This document shows, piece by piece, positions 25,966 through 34,069 of a stretch of DNA of 64,000 nucleotides. Source of the stretch: Brevibacillus_H sp049846925 (GTDB taxonomy: Bacteria > Bacillota > Bacilli > Brevibacillales > Brevibacillaceae); NCBI RefSeq assembly GCF_049846925.1, contig NZ_JBNCMT010000023.1:31904-95903 (forward strand), read 5' to 3'. Positions within the stretch are counted from its first letter, which is position 1. Every line of letters starts with the position of its first letter. The translations under genes were made by a program, and so were the position numbers. The notes under the pieces were generated by a model, which did no database searches, had not been told where the DNA came from, and saw nothing but the letters and a program-made list of their open reading frames with translations.

Positions 25966-26985
25966 TTATAGAAATACGTCTAATACTACGTAACAAGCTG
26001 CAGCTAAAAGTCCTGTTACAGGCAAGGTAATAATCCAGGTAAATACGATACGTCCAGCCATTCCCCACTTCACTGCAGAGAACTTCTGAGATGCACCTAC
26101 CCCCATAATCGCAGATGAGATAGTATGCGTCGTACTTACTGGCAATGCAAATGCTGTGAAAATCGTGATAATCATTGATGCTGACAAATCAGCAGAGAAA
26201 CCGCTAATTGGTTTGATCTTCATGATTTTGCCGCCCATGGTTTTAATGATTCGCCATCCACCAACCGATGTACCCAAGGCCATTGCGAGGGCAGCAGAAA
26301 GCTTAACCCACAATGGAATAACTATATCACCATTTTCAGGCACCATAAAACCGCCTGTAATTAAAGCAAATGTGATAATACCCATTGTTTTCTGTGCATC
26401 GTTGGCACCGTGGCTGAATGATTGCCAGGAAGCTGAAAGCACTTGCAAGAAACGGAAATTGGTATTCGTTTTATGATAAGGCATGTTCGCTACAATGGCT
26501 GAAACAATCTTGATTACAATAAAACCGACAGCAAACGCAACCAGCGGAGAAACAATCAGCGCTTGGATGATGCTCACGAAGCCTTCCATGTTAATGGAAC
26601 CCATACCCGCTGCTCCGACAACGGCCCCGGCTACACCACCGATGAGTGCGTGCGAGGATGAGCTAGGAATTCCAAACCACCACGTAATCAGGTTCCAGAG
26701 AATCGCTGCCGTCAGTGCGGCAAGTACAATGACCAATCCATTTTCTAGCTTAAAAGGGTCCGCAATTTTACCCCCAATGGTTTTGGCAACGCCGGTATAG
26801 GTAAGTGCTCCAACCAGGTTAAACACAGCAGCGAGAATAATCGCTGTTCGTGGGCTTAAGGCACGCGTGGATACTGATGTAGCAATTGCATTCGCAGTAT
26901 CGTGGAACCCGTTAATAAAGTCGAAGCTAAGTGCCATTACTACGACCAGAATTAGAATAATCATATCTGGCGAAAGACTAAGCAT
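25966..26985 (-). CDS. pit: Inorganic phosphate transporter, PiT family
   Basis: This polytopic permease of about 339 residues carries the PiT signatures FDFINGFHDTANAIAT and SFSHGANDAQKTMG in two repeated halves. PiT proteins take up metal-phosphate by ion symport. I start at ATG 26985 (MLSLSPDMIIL). It overlaps the end of the DUF47 gene by 8 nt, the standard pairing for this family. Confidence 0.92.
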   Translation of the reverse strand: MLSLSPDMIILILVVVMALSFDFINGFHDTANAIATSVSTRALSPRTAIILAAVFNLVGALTYTGVAKTIGGKIADPFKLENGLVIVLAALTAAILWNLITWWFGIPSSSSHALIGGVAGAVVGAAGMGSINMEGFVSIIQALIVSPLVAFAVGFIVIKIVSAIVANMPYHKTNTNFRFLQVLSASWQSFSHGANDAQKTMGIITFALITGGFMVPENGDIVIPLWVKLSAALAMALGTSVGGWRIIKTMGGKIMKIKPISGFSADLSASMIITIFTAFALPVSTTHTISSAIMGVGASQKFSAVKWGMAGRIVFTWIITLPVTGLLAAACYVVLDVFL

Positions 26986-27595
26986 TCTTGAGCACAATCC
27001 CTTCAACTAGGTTAGCTACATCTTCGGTGAAATCTGCACAGTCTTCCAGTCGATCATAGATCTCTTTCCATTTAATCGCCATAATTGGGTCTGTATTTGG
27101 ATTATTGAGCAACTCGGATACCATTTTGCGATAATTGGCATCAGATTCCCATTCCAGTTCTTTGATCTCTTTTGCAATCGCTGCAACTACTTTATGATCA
27201 AGTTTGCGAAGAGTACGAATAAGTTCAATTAATTGCGTGGAGCATTTCACAATGATGTTTGCTTGTGCAAGCACACGACCATCTGGTTGTGGCAATTGAT
27301 ACAAGTACATACGGTCTGCAACGCCGTCAATATAGTCCAAAACAGAGTCCATCGTATGAGCCAATGCTACAATATCTTCGCGTTCAAGCGGGGTGATGAA
27401 CGTGGAGTTCAACTCGTTCATAATTCTGCGAACGATGGCATCCCCTTCTTTTTCAACTGCTTTTATTTCCTTCACTTTTGCTTCCACATCGTGATAGTTA
27501 CCCAACATTTCGAAAAACAGATGGGTCCCTTTGTGCAAAATGGATACTTGCTCTTCAAACAGATCGAAGAATAGATGTTTTTTGGACTTTAGCAT
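26978..27595 (-). CDS. DUF47/PhoU-like phosphate transport regulator
   Basis: This 205-residue all-helical protein (MLKSKKHLFFDLFEEQV...) belongs to DUF47, PhoU-like proteins found beside PiT transporters and thought to regulate them. Conserved acidic helices such as EKEGDAIVRRIMNEL and ADFTEDVANLVEGIVL are present. ATG 27595 is preferred; a GTG at 27610 overlaps the AAAGGAG site. It is the first gene of the DUF47-pit pair. Confidence 0.88.
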   Translation of the reverse strand: MLKSKKHLFFDLFEEQVSILHKGTHLFFEMLGNYHDVEAKVKEIKAVEKEGDAIVRRIMNELNSTFITPLEREDIVALAHTMDSVLDYIDGVADRMYLYQLPQPDGRVLAQANIIVKCSTQLIELIRTLRKLDHKVVAAIAKEIKELEWESDANYRKMVSELLNNPNTDPIMAIKWKEIYDRLEDCADFTEDVANLVEGIVLKNA

Positions 27596-27770
27596 AAAAG
27601 AAAACGTCACTCCTTTAGGAAAATTGCACCTCTACGATTATATCCGACAGGATTGTAAAGGTAAATTTAATTTGAAGCATTTTGTGTTAAGATTATGTAA
27701 AGATTATTTTCAAACTTTTCTTATATATTCTATGACGATTAGTATTGCCTTTTTCTCATGAAAGTTTGCA

Positions 27771-27801
27771 TAAAAAAAGAGCAAAGCCTTTTGGCTCACT
27801 C
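27771..27801 (-). terminator. Terminator of the 27.8-kb PilZ gene
   Basis: On the minus strand GAG-AGCC and GGCT-CTC arms with an AAAA loop are followed by TTTTTTT. The stem overlaps the last codons of the PilZ gene. Confidence 0.75.
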
Positions 27802-28245
27802 TTCACGTAATTCTGATGTTTGAAAGCATTTTTCGCCTTCTTGCAAATGACAAAACGTACAGCTCGTCAGATTTGCTCTCGTGCGAAGCCGAATCATCAT
27901 CGAATTGATATGCTGTGTTAATTGATTTTGGACATTATCAAAAATAGTAAACTGAACACCATATTCAAACAATTGTCCCATTTCCTGGCTTCTGACAATG
28001 ACACCCAACAACTTAACAAGCTCGTCCATCATTTTGACTTCGAACTCCAGTACGATTTCATTGGAAACAGGCAGCTTCAGGCTTGAGATAAATCGCAACC
28101 CGCCTGGACCAATATCCTCAATACAAACTTTAGTCGTATTGGACTGTATGGTTTGTCCTTTAATCTGAACAATTTCAACGTCGCCACACATTGATTTATT
28201 TAATTCATACCGAAAATATTGTCGCCTGTTATGATGTTCGTTCAT
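27796..28245 (-). CDS. PilZ-domain protein (degenerate second motif)
   Basis: This 149-residue protein has the PilZ arginine motif RRQYFR near the N-terminus. The second motif reads DIGPGG instead of D/N-x-S-x-x-G, so c-di-GMP affinity may be reduced. The C-terminus has a CTFCHLQEGEKC cysteine cluster. I start at ATG 28245 with GGAG upstream. It lies 42 bp downstream of a GGDEF gene on the same strand, a natural enzyme-receptor pair. A paralogue is at 31865-32326. Confidence 0.8.
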   Translation of the reverse strand: MNEHHNRRQYFRYELNKSMCGDVEIVQIKGQTIQSNTTKVCIEDIGPGGLRFISSLKLPVSNEIVLEFEVKMMDELVKLLGVIVRSQEMGQLFEYGVQFTIFDNVQNQLTQHINSMMIRLRTRANLTSCTFCHLQEGEKCFQTSELREE

Positions 28246-28287
28246 GGTAGTCTCCACAAATTTTGAATTATCCGCACGTGTTTTTTC

Positions 28288-28938
28288 TTACCCACTTAGC
28301 GGACCTGCCAGCATGCAGTCCTTTTTCTTTTTGGCCTCATACATCAAGGCATCTGCTCTTGCGGCCAATTCGGTAGCGCAGGCAGCATGATCCGGATAAC
28401 TGGCTAACCCAATGCTTACTGTGATACCCGGAATCTCTTGTCGCAAAACCCCTTGTATCCTTCTTCCAACAATGATGCCTTGTTCGGTATCGGTATGAGG
28501 TAAGAGAACGACAAACTCCTCGCCCCCCCATCTACCTACTGTGTCCTGGTCGCGTACGGTTTTCTCCAGGAGCTGGGCAAATCGAACCAACAATCGGTCT
28601 CCCGCCAAGTGCCCGTGCTTGTCATTGTATTTCTTAAAGTTGTCTAGGTCAATGAACATCAGTGTAACCAGGTAACCGTGTCTTCGTGCTCGCTCAATTT
28701 CTTGTTGGAGCAATTGATTGAATCTTTTATTCACCAAGACACCCGTCAACGAATCGAGATAAGCCATTTTTTGCATATTCTCATATTTTTTACCGGACCA
28801 ATACCCGATGAACCCTTGAATGACAATGGTTGCTGACAATAAGGAAAAAACGATCTCAGAAGTCGATATAAATTGAACCCCTATACCAACCGTTCCTAGC
28901 ACGACCCCCGTCGATAATCCGATCCACCGATATGACAT
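28288..28938 (-). CDS. Membrane diguanylate cyclase (GGDEF)
   Basis: This 216-residue protein has two N-terminal transmembrane helices (GLSTGVVLGTVGIGVQF; FSLLSATIVIQGFIGYW) and a complete GGDEF domain: DSLTGVLVNKRF, FIDLDNFKKYND and the active site WGGEEFVVLLP. An inhibitory I-site RxxD (RDQD) lies exactly five residues before GGEEF, so product inhibition is expected. ATG 28938 is chosen for GGGGGAGAG upstream. It should make c-di-GMP from GTP. It is followed by a PilZ gene. Confidence 0.92.
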   Translation of the reverse strand: MSYRWIGLSTGVVLGTVGIGVQFISTSEIVFSLLSATIVIQGFIGYWSGKKYENMQKMAYLDSLTGVLVNKRFNQLLQQEIERARRHGYLVTLMFIDLDNFKKYNDKHGHLAGDRLLVRFAQLLEKTVRDQDTVGRWGGEEFVVLLPHTDTEQGIIVGRRIQGVLRQEIPGITVSIGLASYPDHAACATELAARADALMYEAKKKKDCMLAGPLSG

Positions 28939-29106
28939 ACATCTCTCTCCCCCGACAGACACACCAGATCCGGTACACTGCTCTAGATCTTAATACCTAT
29001 CTCTCTTTTACGCTTCTTTTATATGCAGGTAATCTGATCGATCTATAGGGTCATTGTACCTAGAATAATATGGAAGAATCAAGAACAAACTGCAAAAATG
29101 TTCATA

Positions 29107-29496
29107 TTATTTCCATACTTGCATTCTCTTTTCCAGATTGCTCGTATGCAGTTCCAACTCCGTCCCATCTGGATCCAGAAAGTTAATCGAACGTCCAAGG
29201 CCGCGATCAATTGGTCCTCTAACTATCGTCACCTGGCACTGTTGGAGAATACTCACTGCTTCATCAAAGTCTTCTTCCGCAATGGTAAATGCCACATGAT
29301 CGACTCCTGCTGTTTTTTCTCTACGGGGAAGCTGTTCCTTTTGGATCAAACACACCCAAGCACTGCCCCACTCGAGATAGCAATCAAGATTTCCCTGATG
29401 GGCAAGCTTCATTTGCAGCACTTGTGTATAGAAAGCGAGAGAAGTCTGCAGGTTAGAAACAAGGATCGTCACGTGATTAAATCCTTTTACTTTCAT
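29107..29496 (-). CDS. VOC-fold protein resembling Fos thiol transferases
   Basis: This 129-residue vicinal-oxygen-chelate protein (MKVKGFNHVTILVSNLQTSL) has the metal ligands His (FNHV), His (VDHVAFT) and Glu (LELHT). Segments WVCLI and INFLDPDGTELELHT resemble FosA/FosB fosfomycin-modifying enzymes, but glyoxalase-like proteins share the fold. The ATG at 29496 follows GGAGGTG. No resistance can be claimed from sequence. Confidence 0.75.
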   Translation of the reverse strand: MKVKGFNHVTILVSNLQTSLAFYTQVLQMKLAHQGNLDCYLEWGSAWVCLIQKEQLPRREKTAGVDHVAFTIAEEDFDEAVSILQQCQVTIVRGPIDRGLGRSINFLDPDGTELELHTSNLEKRMQVWK

Positions 29497-29689
29497 AAAG
29501 AACACCTCCAAATGTCAATTTAAAATGTGCCCAAGGCTATTATGGAAATCATTAAAAAAGGTTAAAATTGTCATATGTTCCACATGTTTCTTGGATTCAT
29601 CTATCAATTTTGATATAAATAAATAAAATCATCTGCGATTTCCCGCTTCGATCATGCAAGATATTGTATGATGAGTGCGTTCAGTATAC
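29497..29689. other. Intergenic sequence, no gene seen
   Basis: AT-rich sequence between the VOC gene and repeat copy 3. I see no open frame or convincing promoter. Confidence 0.5.
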
Positions 29690-29820
29690 AAAACGGTGAT
29701 GATCGTTTTCCCCTCTTATCCCCTCTTATCGGGGGACAGAAACGTCGGGGGACTGAAACGTGTTGATGACCACAAGCGGTCACATCCAATTTTACGAAAA
29801 ACGTTTGAGACGTTTTTCAC
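29690..29820. repeat. Three-palindrome intergenic repeat, copy 3 (rearranged)
   Basis: Elements 1 (29690-29709, imperfect), 2 (TGACCACAAGCGGTCA, 29767-29782) and 3 (29797-29817) occur in the same order as in copies 1 and 2. Here 57 bp are inserted between 1 and 2, and about 40 bp are missing between 2 and 3. The insert holds CCCTCTTATC twice in tandem and a motif shared with 3347-3372. The element ends 9 bp before the ribosome site of the next gene. Confidence 0.75.
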
Positions 29821-29843
29821 ACAATAAAGGAGCAGTTATAGGC

Positions 29844-31472
29844 GTGAAAACAAACCGTTCTCTAGCTGTAGTTCTTCTCGTTGTGAGTTCGTTGATCATT
29901 AGTTGCAGTATCGGTTTAAACAATGACAACCTAACAACCAGCAAAAACAGCCACTCTACCAAGCAAGTTGATCCTGGCCTACTCAGGCTGAATTTGCCTC
30001 GTGATCCAGTTACTGCCGACCCCAGTCTAGTTGAAGATACCACATCAGGAATTCTTGTTCGAGCTCTTTTTGATGGCTTAATGCGACGTGGCAAAGATGG
30101 CAATCCTCATGAAGCAGTAGCAGAATCGTACGAAGTTTCTGCCGATGGGTTAACGTATACGTTTCGCTTGCGCAATACAAAATGGAGTAACGGTGATCCG
30201 CTAACCGCCAGTGATTTTGAGTTTTCCTGGAAACGAATGATCGACCCGAAAACCGCCTCAAGCTTTGCTTATCAGATGTATTGCATCAAAAACGCAGAGC
30301 TTGCCAATAAAAGCAAAATCGGTATTGATCACGTAGGTGTCCGGGCGTTAGACGACTACACTCTTCAAGTAGAATTAGAATATCCAACTCCCTTTTTCCT
30401 TGAACTCGTCTCATTCCACTCCTTTTATCCCGTTCATCCGGGAGTCGTCCATGCCAATCCGCAATGGGCGCTTGATGCAAAATCTCACGTAAGTAATGGA
30501 CCTTTTGCGTTACAGGTATGGGAACATCAAAATCGTATTGTGCTTATTAAGAATCCGCTTTACTGGGATGCTCGCGAAGTTCGTCTGCAGCGAATTGTTT
30601 TCTCCTTGGAGAACAATCCAATAACCGAGCTTTCGATGTTTGAAAATGGAGAATTAGACTGGGCGGGGGCACCGTTACACGAATTGCCGTTTGAATCCTA
30701 CGATCGCTTGAACAAGGCAGGCAAACTGGTTACTTACCCGATTGCTGGTACTTATTGGTACAAGTTTAATACCAATCAGCCTCCGTTCCACAACGCTAAA
30801 ATTCGTAAAGCCTTTGCCTATGCCATCAATCGTCAGGAGATTTGCGATTCGATTGACTCCGGTAAAAAACCAGCAACGGGTGTCGTGCCCCCTACCATGT
30901 CGCTAACAGAAGCGGGATATTTCAAGGACAACGATGCTGAAAATGCGAAAAAATTGCTTCGAGAAGGCATGGCGGAGCTGCAAATTACAAAGCTTCCACC
31001 CATCACGCTCTCTTATAATACCTCTGCTACTCACAAAAAAATTGCGGAAGTCATTCAAAAGCAGTGGAAAGAGGTCCTTGGAGTAGAGGTTACACTTCAT
31101 GATGAGGAATGGAGCACCTACATGAGCGATCTTCATATGGGCAACTTCCAGATTGGACGTATGGGATGGCTTGCTGACTATCATGACCCGATCAATTTTC
31201 TTGAGCTGTTCAAGGAGCAAACTACGGCAAACAACGATACAAACTGGGAAAACAAACAGTATAAAGATTTACTCAACCAATCAACACGCACCCGAGACAA
31301 CAACAAGCGGAAAGAATTACTTACACAGGCTGAACAGATCCTGATGGATGAAATGCCGGTTCTGCCCATCTTTTTCTACACCAATTCGTACGTCAAAGAT
31401 GACTCGATCAAAGATGTCCTCGTGGACGGGCTTGGCTATATAGACTGGAAATGGGCCTATCGTGAAAATTGA
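29844..31472 (+). CDS. Peptide/oligopeptide ABC transporter substrate-binding lipoprotein (orphan)
   Basis: This 542-residue SBP_bac_5 protein is of the OppA/DppE type, with RALFDGLMRRGKDGNPH, TYTFRLRNTKWSNGDPLTASDF and IRKAFAYAINRQEI. The start is GTG at 29844 behind AAAGGAG; a longer in-frame reading would run through repeat copy 3. The N-terminus VKTNRSLAVVLLVVSSLIISC is a lipoprotein signal with the lipobox IISC (Cys21). No permease or ATPase genes are adjacent, so it must join a transporter encoded elsewhere or act as a peptide sensor. Confidence 0.88.
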   Translation: MKTNRSLAVVLLVVSSLIISCSIGLNNDNLTTSKNSHSTKQVDPGLLRLNLPRDPVTADPSLVEDTTSGILVRALFDGLMRRGKDGNPHEAVAESYEVSADGLTYTFRLRNTKWSNGDPLTASDFEFSWKRMIDPKTASSFAYQMYCIKNAELANKSKIGIDHVGVRALDDYTLQVELEYPTPFFLELVSFHSFYPVHPGVVHANPQWALDAKSHVSNGPFALQVWEHQNRIVLIKNPLYWDAREVRLQRIVFSLENNPITELSMFENGELDWAGAPLHELPFESYDRLNKAGKLVTYPIAGTYWYKFNTNQPPFHNAKIRKAFAYAINRQEICDSIDSGKKPATGVVPPTMSLTEAGYFKDNDAENAKKLLREGMAELQITKLPPITLSYNTSATHKKIAEVIQKQWKEVLGVEVTLHDEEWSTYMSDLHMGNFQIGRMGWLADYHDPINFLELFKEQTTANNDTNWENKQYKDLLNQSTRTRDNNKRKELLTQAEQILMDEMPVLPIFFYTNSYVKDDSIKDVLVDGLGYIDWKWAYREN

Positions 31473-31525
31473 TGTTTGATTGTCGAATCGTGCGGGTAAT
31501 ATATCTCCAGTAGGATGGATGGGGG

Positions 31526-31855
31526 GTGTTACCAATTCAAAACATCGGTGTAAACGAAAAAGAAGCCAGGAAGCGCATGTTGAAAGATCTGATTGATTTA
31601 ATCGATCGAGTCCCTGATGAGGACAATCCATCCGCTATCAAACAATTAATTGCTTATCTCAACGGATTACTTCGGATCAAAGTCATCACTCCACCAACGT
31701 CGGAGATAATCAGTTTGATCAAATATCAAAAACCTCACCTCTACCATGCGACCAAAAGGAGCATTACATCAACCAGCCATCTCAGCATGTTATTTTTAAT
31801 TGAGATGGACCCGGTTCTTGCTTCCAATCGACTACAACAATTTGCCAAAAGTTAA
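31526..31855 (+). CDS. Hypothetical protein
   Basis: This 109-residue, mostly helical protein is rich in Leu, Ile, Lys and Asp (KRMLKDLIDLIDRVPDEDNP). The likely start is GTG at 31526 with GGATGG upstream. It ends directly at a terminator hairpin and follows the peptide-binding lipoprotein by 53 bp. I do not recognise the family. Confidence 0.55.
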   Translation: MLPIQNIGVNEKEARKRMLKDLIDLIDRVPDEDNPSAIKQLIAYLNGLLRIKVITPPTSEIISLIKYQKPHLYHATKRSITSTSHLSMLFLIEMDPVLASNRLQQFAKS

Positions 31856-31877
31856 AGCACCCTTTTAGGAGGGTGCT
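31856..31877 (+). terminator. Terminator between the 31526 gene and the second PilZ gene
   Basis: AGCACCCT pairs with AGGGTGCT across a 6-nt loop, followed by TGTTCTTTC. It overlaps the final codons of the convergent PilZ gene. Confidence 0.7.
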
Positions 31878-32326
31878 TGTTCTTTCAGTTCTGAAAAAAA
31901 CTCTTCAATAGAAGTTTCACAGAGAGCAGTCTGGTATAAGGGCATTTTTTTCCGTTGACGAAGTGCGGCAACGTTAAGTAATCGTGTAATCAAATTATGT
32001 ACTTCTTCATCAATCGTAAACGCCACGCCATAGGCCTCGATTTCATCGGAAACCGGTATATTTCTCACTACATATCCCAACAACTTTACATATTGTCCTA
32101 GCAGCGTAAGCTTAAATTCCAGAATGATATGTTCCGTTGCCGGTATTTTTAAATTGGATAAAAAACGAAGACCGCCCGCACTCAAATCTTCTATCAAGAT
32201 CGAAACAATCCCTGTCTCAATCGTTTTCCCCTTCACACGCACAATGGTCATTTCTGCTTGGATGGGTGGATTGAACTGAAGCCGGAAATATGTACGCCTG
32301 GTTGACAACTCGGCTGAAATGGACAC
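31865..32326 (-). CDS. PilZ-domain c-di-GMP receptor
   Basis: This 153-residue PilZ protein has both binding motifs complete: RRTYFR and DLSAGGLRF (D-x-S-x-x-G). It resembles the protein at 27796 in length and layout but keeps the Ser that one lacks. The start is GTG at 32326 with GGAG 9 nt upstream. It could bind the c-di-GMP made by the cyclase at 28288. The output partner is unknown. Confidence 0.88.
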   Translation of the reverse strand: MSISAELSTRRTYFRLQFNPPIQAEMTIVRVKGKTIETGIVSILIEDLSAGGLRFLSNLKIPATEHIILEFKLTLLGQYVKLLGYVVRNIPVSDEIEAYGVAFTIDEEVHNLITRLLNVAALRQRKKMPLYQTALCETSIEEFFSELKEQAPS

Positions 32327-32497
32327 ATTCCTTTCACTCCTTTAACCTACGCAAGTAGAACTAGTAATTAGATCGTATTGAACAATCCATCTTCACACAA
32401 GGACTGAAAGAACTATCTTTTGGAATTTTTTAACTCTATTTACATGTTGTTTTTGCGTTTAATTGGACAACCTATCCACTGACAGGAGGTGATGGGT

Positions 32498-32614
32498 GTG
32501 TCTAGCAAAAATAACAACAGTAAAGATTTAGGAAAAAACCGTGGAAAAACACTTGATCAAAACGATAAAAATCGTAACATTCGAAATGGCAACAGTGATA
32601 ATAACGACCGTTAA
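32498..32614 (+). CDS. Small Asn/Lys-rich protein, spore-type
   Basis: This 38-codon gene starts with GTG at 32498, 8 nt after AGGAGG. The protein starts VSSKNNNSKDLGKNRGKTLD and is almost entirely polar (Asn, Lys, Asp, Arg), like minor small acid-soluble spore proteins of the SspN/SspP sort. I cannot place it in a named family. Confidence 0.6.
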   Translation: MSSKNNNSKDLGKNRGKTLDQNDKNRNIRNGNSDNNDR

Positions 32615-32949
32615 TTAACATTTTCTGCTCCCTATGGGTCCTCTGACGTTTCCAGTCCCAGCGGGAGCTTCCTTCTTACTATTCCTGTCGACAAAAAATG
32701 ATTTTTTGTGACATTTTTATCACAATTTCGTGACATTTTACTTATTTTCATTTATTATTATTTTAGTCGATAAGAATTTATAAAATTATAACTTATCGAC
32801 ATAAGTAGTCGACTAAACGCAACATCCTTGTTGCATCGTCGACACTAGCACATCGTGTGCGTCGCACGGCTCTGCTGTCGCCACAGGCTCGGCAATCGCC
32901 GAGTTTACTAATTAAATTGGTTGGAAAATGATAGGTGGAATGTACTAAC
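32615..32949. other. Repeat-rich intergenic region
   Basis: No gene is seen. It holds, in order: a GCTCCC/GGGAGC stem (about 32627-32670), an inverted repeat TGTGA-N8-TCACA (32707-32724) that could be an operator, the inverted repeat GTCGATAAG / CTTATCGAC (32766-32774, 32792-32800), and a run of hairpins from 32808 to 32903. Confidence 0.6.
32808..32903. repeat. Hairpin cluster sharing a repeat with 60624-60680
   Basis: The sequence starts GTCGACTAAACGCAACATCC, with GCAACA/TGTTGC and GTCGA/TCGAC pairing as a nested hairpin. It ends with CTCGGC-AATC-GCCGAG (32888-32903). The first 45 bases recur nearly unchanged inside repeat copy D at 60624. Confidence 0.75.
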
Positions 32950-33165
32950 ATGAATACAAATATTATCGAATTCCATGATTATGTCATTAAAGGGACCTGC
33001 CCTCATTGTTCTATGCATGTTCCTCATACCCTCACCAAGACAGCTTTTTTGATTTGCAAGAATGAGCTAATTGCGCAACTGCAACACACACCCAAGGGCT
33101 TATCCGTTAAGACTGACGCCAGTTTTCAACTGCTTGGCAAAGAGTTAACTTTTTTGGCCTGTTAA
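32950..33165 (+). CDS. Hypothetical small protein with CPHC motif
   Basis: This 71-residue protein begins MNTNIIEFHDYVIKGTCPHC. The CPHC motif plus later cysteines suggest a metal site or thiol chemistry, but no family is recognised. ATG 32950 is taken, with AGGTGG upstream; a GTG at 32935 is also in frame. It is followed by a bidirectional terminator. Confidence 0.6.
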   Translation: MNTNIIEFHDYVIKGTCPHCSMHVPHTLTKTAFLICKNELIAQLQHTPKGLSVKTDASFQLLGKELTFLAC

Positions 33166-33202
33166 TTGTCCGATGCTTCAAATGAATATGAAATCAACAA
33201 AA

Positions 33203-33236
33203 AAGAGGCATTCCTTGGAGAATTGCCTCTCTTTTT
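33203..33236. terminator. Bidirectional terminator
   Basis: AGAGGCA (33204-33210) pairs with TGCCTCT (33224-33230), with TCC/GGA inside. CTTTTT follows on the plus strand and an A-run precedes it. It separates the 32950 gene from the convergent YbjQ-type gene. Confidence 0.8.
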
Positions 33237-33239
33237 CCT

Positions 33240-33554
33240 TTATTTCACTCTGACTGCAGTCCCTGTCGCAATCACCATCATCATGCCTTCCCGCAATGTT
33301 TCGAAGTCAAGGTCAACGCCGATGATTGCATTTGCTCCGAGATGTCGTCCCTTTTCTGTCATTTCTCGAATAGCAAGTTCTCTTCCTTCTTGCAGCTTGC
33401 TCTCGTATGCACCGCTTCTGCCACCAATGATGTCCGTAATGCCTGCCAAAAAGTCCCTTACTACGTTTGCTCCCAAAATGACTTCTCCACTGACAATCCC
33501 TAAGTACGATTCAATCTCTTTACCCTGTAAATTAGAAGTTGTTGTAATGATCAT
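33240..33554 (-). CDS. YbjQ/UPF0145 (DUF74) family protein
   Basis: This 104-residue protein has the family pattern MIITTTSNLQGKEIESYLG, GGRSGAYESKLQEGRELA and GANAIIGVDLDFE. YbjQ proteins form pentamers of unknown function, possibly metal or heavy-metal related. The ATG follows GGGAGG. It stands as a single gene next to the cotJ operon. Confidence 0.88.
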   Translation of the reverse strand: MIITTTSNLQGKEIESYLGIVSGEVILGANVVRDFLAGITDIIGGRSGAYESKLQEGRELAIREMTEKGRHLGANAIIGVDLDFETLREGMMMVIATGTAVRVK

Positions 33555-33656
33555 GTGGTATTACCTCCCGTTTGTATTCTTTCCTTTTCCTCTTTTATTT
33601 ACGATTGATTTTGACGAAAGTTCCAGGAAAAGAAGTAGGGAGCCTAAAAGTGATAC

Positions 33657-34052
33657 TCACCTTCTATAGGGATCAACATACGGTTCATACAGCCAGCGAA
33701 AAAGTGTACCTTTTTCAAGCGCTTCGGGAAGCGGAAACTGGTCCATATACGGATCGGGCGGGTATGGCTTCACAGGAGGCAAATGAACTGGCGGTTGACC
33801 TGGCCGCCCAAGGCTCTGATTTCCAAGACCGGGTGAGAGGGCTTGCGGCCCTGGGCTTAATGGGCCTGGGCTTAACGGGCCTGGGTTTATCAGCCCTGGT
33901 CGTAACGGTCCGGGACTGAGTGGCACCGGATTTGGGGGTAAAGGAGTCAGCGGTCCGAAGTATACTCCACCGCTGCTACTACTGCTACTACTACTGCTGC
34001 TTCCATGGTTGTACCCTCTGCGTTGGCTTCCTCCTTTATTAAATAGGCTCAT
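33657..34052 (-). CDS. cotJA: CotJA-like spore coat protein with Ser/Pro-rich extension
   Basis: The C-terminal 35 residues (YMDQFPLPEALEKGTLFRWL, then YEPYVDPYRR) match the CotJA pattern. The N-terminal part carries a run of ten serines and tandem Leu-x-Pro-Gly-Pro units (LSPGPLRPG, LINPGPLSPG), making it 131 residues against about 80 usually. It is the last gene of the cotJB-cotJC-cotJA order, which differs from the Bacillus order cotJA-B-C. AAAGGAGG precedes the ATG. It is probably expressed in the mother cell late in sporulation. Confidence 0.8.
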   Translation of the reverse strand: MSLFNKGGSQRRGYNHGSSSSSSSSSSGGVYFGPLTPLPPNPVPLSPGPLRPGLINPGPLSPGPLSPGPQALSPGLGNQSLGRPGQPPVHLPPVKPYPPDPYMDQFPLPEALEKGTLFRWLYEPYVDPYRR

Positions 34053-34069
34053 GTAACGATTTCCTCCTT

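Noticed and set aside
29760..29843. Longer start for the peptide-binding lipoprotein
   Set aside because: It would translate repeat copy 3 and push the signal peptide inside the protein; GTG 29844 gives a proper lipoprotein signal.
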